NCBI GenBank assembly: GCA_016703765.1
Contig: JADJBL010000033.1
Coordinates: 1 to 36,728, forward strand
Source of the DNA: Saprospirales bacterium
Lineage (GTDB): Bacteria; Bacteroidota; Bacteroidia; Chitinophagales; Saprospiraceae
Length of the DNA stretch: 36,728 nucleotides
Direction of reading: 5' to 3'
A program made the position numbers and the translations under genes. The notes under the pieces were generated by a model, which was not told the DNA's origin, ran no database searches, and worked only from the letters and a program-made list of their open reading frames with translations. Position 1 is the stretch's first letter. Every line of letters starts with the position of its first letter. Positions 33,094 through 36,728 of the stretch are shown in pieces.

Positions 33094-33538
33094 TGTCCAG
33101 GACGGAGATATGGCTTATTCGCGGAAATGGAGAGCCCGTTGTTTCATTGTTGTTAAAATAGCCGAACAGGTCCTGGTTATAACCAAAGCGTTTGGGCAGA
33201 TCTTCCAAATTCCCCTTGTAGGAAACGGATACAAAGGGGTGGTCGCCTTCGTTTTTATCTATTTCCCTGATTTCAATCAGAAAAGTCCTTTTCTTCTCCG
33301 CATTATAAATTGCATCCTCCCGGTCCTTGTAGAACAGGCTATTGTATCCTTCACATCCATAAGGAAACCGAATTCGGCCATGAGTCCGATAGCCGAAATC
33401 CGTGGAGTAGAATTCGGGGTTGATAGGTTGTGCAGGCGGATGGGAAGCCAAAACATGCAAGGCTGAAGTTGATAAAGAAATAGGAATGGTAGTCCCACCA
33501 ATGCATTTCGTATTCATTCCCCAGGTTGAAAACAACAT
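33059..33538 (-). CDS. Main Rhs protein, N-proximal segment (frameshifted)
   Basis: The genuine part is about 33070-33440: NPEFYSTDFGYRTHGRIRFPYGCEGYNSLFYKDRE, KRTFLIEIREIDKNEGDHPFVSVSY, DLFGYFNNNETTG. The first 30 or so residues of the frame before HPPAQPINPEF are out of phase; the correct upstream residues come from the neighbouring frame (next entry). Confidence 0.75.
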   Translation of the reverse strand: MLFSTWGMNTKCIGGTTIPISLSTSALHVLASHPPAQPINPEFYSTDFGYRTHGRIRFPYGCEGYNSLFYKDREDAIYNAEKKRTFLIEIREIDKNEGDHPFVSVSYKGNLEDLPKRFGYNQDLFGYFNNNETTGSPFPRISHISVLDNEIGNTSKWDE

Positions 33539-33701
33539 CGCCGGGCATGGAAATCAAAGGAGGTTTGGGCAGAAAGGATGTATCGTGATCACAGGCTGAC
33601 TCTGTAATTTCGACCTCGGGAATGGAGTAGATCAATTCCCATCCTTTGAAAAGATTGCCGTTGCGAAAAATCTCTATTCTGTCGCAAAGGCTATCCCCCA
33701 C
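33351..33701 (-). CDS. Main Rhs protein, N-proximal segment (frameshifted)
   Basis: Genuine residues are about 33450-33701: GDSLCDRIEIFRNGNLFKGWELIYSIPEVEITESACDHDTSF and DVVFNLGNEYEMHWWDYHSYFFINFSLACFGFPS. The correct frame then passes to the previous segment near 33445. No independent start site is credible. Confidence 0.7.
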   Translation of the reverse strand: MGDSLCDRIEIFRNGNLFKGWELIYSIPEVEITESACDHDTSFLPKPPLISMPGDVVFNLGNEYEMHWWDYHSYFFINFSLACFGFPSACTTYQPRILLHGFRLSDSWPNSVSLWM

Positions 33702-34243
33702 GATTTCAACCTCTTTTCGTAGCCGTAGGAAAAGACGGCCGATTCTCCTCGGGTCGTTTCAATCTCCGTTAAATCCCACCGGCTTAATACCGTTTGGGTA
33801 ACGCTATAAGCAAACTCCGCTCTCCCATTTTCCCATTTGGTCGGGTTGTCGTGAAAGGGATTCAGGTCGGGATTGGCGATGGTTTCCAATCCAAAAGGAG
33901 AGTATACGAGATCGAAATTGGGAAATACATGCGTGTAACTCTTGTTTGAATAGTAGGTCAGTTCATCGGTTTGCCTGTAGAGAAACCCAACTTCTTCGCG
34001 GGAAATGAGAGACTCCACTTTGATCAAATGCCATGCGGATGAAAATTTTGGAGTTTCCATGATTTTGTAGTTCCGGTCATAGGTATCTCCGTAGGTCTGT
34101 ATCTTCTTGGGACCAATGAAAGGCTGATGCCGGATCTGTGAAATGTCTATTTCCGCCTTCCCGAATACTTTCTGTCCTCCCCAACCTCCGGGTAGGTGTA
34201 GAAATTCGGCAGGTAATAGTTTGTATCCCGGGTCAGTATCCAC
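33674..34243 (-). CDS. Main Rhs protein, N-proximal segment (frameshifted)
   Basis: This segment contains LPGGWGGQKVFGKAEIDISQIRHQPFIGPKKIQTYG, SSAWHLIKVESLISREEVGF, LTEIETTRGESAVFSYGYEKR. It continues the Rhs N-terminal domain from the next segment, overlapping it at 34147-34243 where the frame changes, and exits near 33690. Confidence 0.75.
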   Translation of the reverse strand: MDTDPGYKLLPAEFLHLPGGWGGQKVFGKAEIDISQIRHQPFIGPKKIQTYGDTYDRNYKIMETPKFSSAWHLIKVESLISREEVGFLYRQTDELTYYSNKSYTHVFPNFDLVYSPFGLETIANPDLNPFHDNPTKWENGRAEFAYSVTQTVLSRWDLTEIETTRGESAVFSYGYEKRLKSWGIAFATE

Positions 34244-35652
34244 CCATAAAGGCTTGAAGAGTCTCCAAATGTATACCTCATCCCTCCGGAGTGGTTATCG
34301 TAAATCCGGAAATATGGTCCTGGCCTCCTAAGTGGTCCGGGTAAAACGAATATCGAGGTTTTGATCGGGAACATGACAGGTTGTCCGTCTACGTTGAATG
34401 AGAACTTACCTGAATAGTCCCCGGCATTGAAATAAAATTCGTCCGGCTCCGTATCCAGTTTTTTCGACCTGTAGGTATAGGCGCCGTTGATTATTTCATC
34501 AATTGCCTGAATCCAGCTATCCCAATTGGCTACCTGGTCGACCAAAAATTTTGCGTCTTCGATCGCTTTATTTGAATGAACGTTTTTCAAGACGCTCAAT
34601 TTTTCTTCGTCCAGAAGTGTGTAGTGCAATGGGAGCGTTATTGGGGGCAACTCCCCAAAGTCCTCCATTTTCTCCGCATCGTCCAAATGGAGAAATCCGA
34701 GTCCCTCCTCTTCGTATTCTATGTTCCCGAGCTTTTCGTTTAAAGACCAGCCTGCATTGAAACCGATCTCCAGATTGACTGTGAGCCCAAAAAGCGTGAA
34801 CATGGGAATATAAACGGAAAAATTTACCAGATTGGGTCTTATCGGCGTCCATGAACAGGCAACGGGGCCTACTTGACTAGAAAACCCATTTAAAATGCCG
34901 CCAGTGACATTGCAAAGAGGCTCTAAGGGTGGATTGATTGGCGGGTAACTGATATTTAACCCGACATTGGACGGGAACTCAAAGCGGGGGGTGATTTTAA
35001 ATGTTCTTCCAACTCCAACTCCATGTGTTGTCCCTTCAAATTCATCGGGCAGGCCTTTGACCACCCTGGATACCATTCCCCCAGCATTCAAATTCCAATG
35101 TTGGCCAACTAACGACCCAATATCATTTACCTTGAGCCCATTATTGGAGGTATTAAGGGCAATGGGAATGGAAATATCGTATGCTTCGATAGAGTATAAG
35201 GGGATGGAAGCGCTTTGCGAGCCGTTGTATAGATCAACTCCTGCATTCACGTTTTTGATCATTTCAAGCGCCGAGGGAGAGGGCAGGGCAATCCCCGGCC
35301 CATCCAGGCCGAGGCCCGCAATTGTCTGGGAAAAAAAATCCAGGTCGGCCTCCGTGTTTCCATCTCCCTCCCCCCAATCCCGTTGGTCCCCCTGACCCAT
35401 AAAATCCGAGATAGAGGGTAATTCATCCCCGCTTGGGCAGGCGCCGTAATCCGGGATACTCAAACCTAGTTGGGCGTTTAAAAAATTAGAAAGAGACCCA
35501 AATTCGTTCAGCATTTCATCCAAAGAATTGGAAACCTGCTCGCTGATATATTCCGATACTGTATATCCGGGTGGTAATGAGTTGAGGATATCGGTATCGT
35601 CGATGGAATTAAGCAAAACAGCCATGGAATCCTGGTCCAGGCCGGCTGCCAT
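34147..35652 (-). CDS. Main Rhs protein, N-terminal domain
   Basis: This 501-residue segment has the hallmark N-terminal region of Bacteroidota Rhs/insecticidal-toxin-like proteins: LPSPSALEMIKNVNAGVDLYNGSQSASIPLYSIEAYDISIPIALNTSNNGLKVNDIGSLVGQHW-type sequence (about residues 122-190), then GGMVSRVVKGLPDEF. The same frame extends upstream past 35652 through VSSGALEYGAGCFN to about 35733, where restoring one lost G (ATGGGC to ATGGGGC) joins it to the previous segment. Residues after about 34200 are out of phase. Confidence 0.85.
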   Translation of the reverse strand: MAAGLDQDSMAVLLNSIDDTDILNSLPPGYTVSEYISEQVSNSLDEMLNEFGSLSNFLNAQLGLSIPDYGACPSGDELPSISDFMGQGDQRDWGEGDGNTEADLDFFSQTIAGLGLDGPGIALPSPSALEMIKNVNAGVDLYNGSQSASIPLYSIEAYDISIPIALNTSNNGLKVNDIGSLVGQHWNLNAGGMVSRVVKGLPDEFEGTTHGVGVGRTFKITPRFEFPSNVGLNISYPPINPPLEPLCNVTGGILNGFSSQVGPVACSWTPIRPNLVNFSVYIPMFTLFGLTVNLEIGFNAGWSLNEKLGNIEYEEEGLGFLHLDDAEKMEDFGELPPITLPLHYTLLDEEKLSVLKNVHSNKAIEDAKFLVDQVANWDSWIQAIDEIINGAYTYRSKKLDTEPDEFYFNAGDYSGKFSFNVDGQPVMFPIKTSIFVLPGPLRRPGPYFRIYDNHSGGMRYTFGDSSSLYGWILTRDTNYYLPNFYTYPEVGEDRKYSGRRK

Positions 35653-35732
35653 ATCATCCAGATCAATGCAGCTGAGGTTAAAACAGCCTGCCCCGTATTC
35701 CAGTGCCCCGCTTGAAACGATGATGTTTAGGA

Positions 35733-36215
35733 TCAGCCCATGCTATTGGCAGATGGGCCGATCGTATCGGGATCTAAAGACGAAAGTCCTTCAATGATGC
35801 TGTGGGTCGTGATTGTCCCCAGTTCGCCGTCAAATATTGTTAGATCGGCAATATCGGCGCTATCCGGGTTGAGAATGTCATCGAGGTCTATTTCGGGCTC
35901 AGTGACCAGGCAGCCCGGGACGATGGTTGGGACAAGGGTATCGCGGACGCATAGTAATGAATCAAACATACTCAAAGTATCACAGTAAGAAAGAATCAGT
36001 TCCTGGAAACCCGTGCTGCTCAACTCGGTAGCGCAAATGGTCTTTTCAGTATGATTCCATTCAAAATCGGAAAAACCATTTGCCTGAGCAAACATGCTGT
36101 CCATTAATTCCGCCAGCTCATTAAAAGAAGAAACCGGTGCAATGGTATCTATCTCCCCTCCGGGATAGTTAAAAAACAACAAATAATATAAGTTGCTTGA
36201 ATCCGCCTCTCCCAA
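35733..36215 (-). CDS. Main Rhs protein, acidic segment after the signal peptide
   Basis: This 160-residue piece (EADSSNLYYLLFFNYPGGEIDTIAPVSSFNELAELMDSMFAQA, EPEIDLDDILNPDSADIADL) is strongly acidic. It is not recognised as a named domain. Two indels near 36205 and 36222 join it to the signal-peptide segment (AFAYDLSLLDSLWEADSS after correction). Confidence 0.7.
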   Translation of the reverse strand: MGEADSSNLYYLLFFNYPGGEIDTIAPVSSFNELAELMDSMFAQANGFSDFEWNHTEKTICATELSSTGFQELILSYCDTLSMFDSLLCVRDTLVPTIVPGCLVTEPEIDLDDILNPDSADIADLTIFDGELGTITTHSIIEGLSSLDPDTIGPSANSMG

Positions 36216-36231
36216 AGGCTATCAAGTAAAC

Positions 36232-36417
36232 TCAGATCGTAGCAAACGCTTGGGGATCGTCTATTCCGCAACACGGATCCCACTTCCAATCAGGATTGAA
36301 GTTGAAAAGTGGATCTTGACAAGCGCAGTCAGAAGACTGAGCCTTTGTTAGGGTTCCGGTCAATGACAGAACAATAAAGGCAATACCGGACAAGGTTAGG
36401 GTTTTTATACGTATCAT
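36232..36417 (-). CDS. Main Rhs protein, N-terminus with Sec signal peptide
   Basis: The true start of the Rhs gene is the ATG at 36417. A signal peptide (MIRIKTLTLSGIAFIVLSLTG, cleavage probably after AQS or TKA) is followed by a mature start SSDCACQDPLFNFNPDWKWDPCCG. The frame breaks near 36222. After correction the whole gene would be 36417-28136, about 2,760 residues. It starts 42 nt after the stop of the upstream T9SS-cargo gene, so the two may be co-transcribed. No strong Shine-Dalgarno is visible on this strand, as is common in Bacteroidota. Confidence 0.82.
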   Translation of the reverse strand: MIRIKTLTLSGIAFIVLSLTGTLTKAQSSDCACQDPLFNFNPDWKWDPCCGIDDPQAFATI

Positions 36418-36459
36418 GGCAAAAGGAGGTTTCGTTTGAAAAAATGATTAGGGTCCCTC

Positions 36460-36728
36460 TTATTCGATACGGATCAGGCGCAGGTGAGCGACCCGGCCCG
36501 AAGGAAAGACGAGTTGGAGGATATGAAGCCCCGGTCCGAGGTTTTGGCTACCTTCCAACTCAAAGCCATTGCCGCCCGCCTCCAGAAAGTAGTCTTGTCC
36601 GATAAGTGCCTGGCCGGAGGCGGAATAGACCCGCATTTGGCCCAACCGGCCTAGCCCTGATTGAATATCCAGGGAAACCGTCCGGTCGTAGGGATTGGGG
36701 AAGGCCTTTACCAAGTCGTAGGCCGGGA
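36460..36728 (-). CDS. C-terminal end of a T9SS-sorted protein (partial)
   Basis: The last about 89 residues of a protein that begins outside the window have the type A T9SS sorting-domain pattern: VKAFPNPYDRTVSLDIQ, QMRVYSASGQALIGQDYF, NLGPGLHILQLVFPSGRVAHLRLIRIE at the stop (36460-36462). The frame is open to the window edge (PAYDLVKAFPNP). The identity of the exported domain is unknown. It lies 42 nt upstream of the Rhs gene in the same orientation. Confidence 0.85.
   Translation of the reverse strand, partial: PAYDLVKAFPNPYDRTVSLDIQSGLGRLGQMRVYSASGQALIGQDYFLEAGGNGFELEGSQNLGPGLHILQLVFPSGRVAHLRLIRIE

Overview
The window looks like a Bacteroidota chromosome or metagenome contig, most likely of the Saprospiria/Lewinella/Haliscomenobacter type. 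The evidence is: giant secreted proteins built from HYR, SBBP, LamG and choice-of-anchor-D modules; type IX secretion (T9SS) C-terminal sorting domains; a Sec-exported Rhs protein followed by spare toxin tips; a lipoprotein FKBP; and promoter-like sites of the TAnnTTTG class. No rRNA, tRNA or CRISPR was seen. Species-level placement is inference.

Layout. 1-7895 (+): 3' part of a giant HYR-repeat surface protein whose start lies outside the window. 8146-14664 (+): a second giant secreted protein with two sets of seven SBBP repeats, Ig/HYR-like modules, a five-fold 225-bp repeat, a dockerin-like and cohesin-like segment and a T9SS sorting domain. 14811-15274: decayed Uma2-family gene. 15396-17959 (+): an overlapping pair, a D-Ala-D-Ala-ligase-like ATP-grasp enzyme and a second ATP-grasp fused to a SET methyltransferase domain. 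18050-21280 (+): FKBP lipoprotein, PepD-type dipeptidase, START-like periplasmic protein and DUF2062 membrane protein. 21301 to about 23402 (+): elongation factor G paralogue broken by indels. 23406-36417 (-): a polymorphic-toxin locus. 36460-36728 (-): C-terminal end of another T9SS cargo.

The Rhs locus reads right to left. A full-length Rhs protein (signal peptide at 36417) ends in a GH-E-type nuclease tip that is visible only after correcting a +1 shift near 28300. Its stop overlaps the start of an ankyrin-repeat candidate immunity gene. Downstream is a partial Rhs core with a different tip, a PD-(D/E)xK nuclease, followed 4 nt later by a DUF4304-like immunity gene. A third, tipless core fragment follows, then a small antitoxin-like gene. 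This fits the orphan toxin-immunity cassette layout that allows tip exchange by recombination in the shared core.

Many genes carry single-base indels, mostly in short homopolymers, and correcting each one restores a conserved domain. They are dense in 0-1.7 kb, 21.6-22.3 kb and the Rhs locus, and absent from the ATP-grasp, pepD, START and DUF2062 genes. Uncorrected sequencing or assembly error is the simplest explanation, although decay of some genes cannot be excluded.
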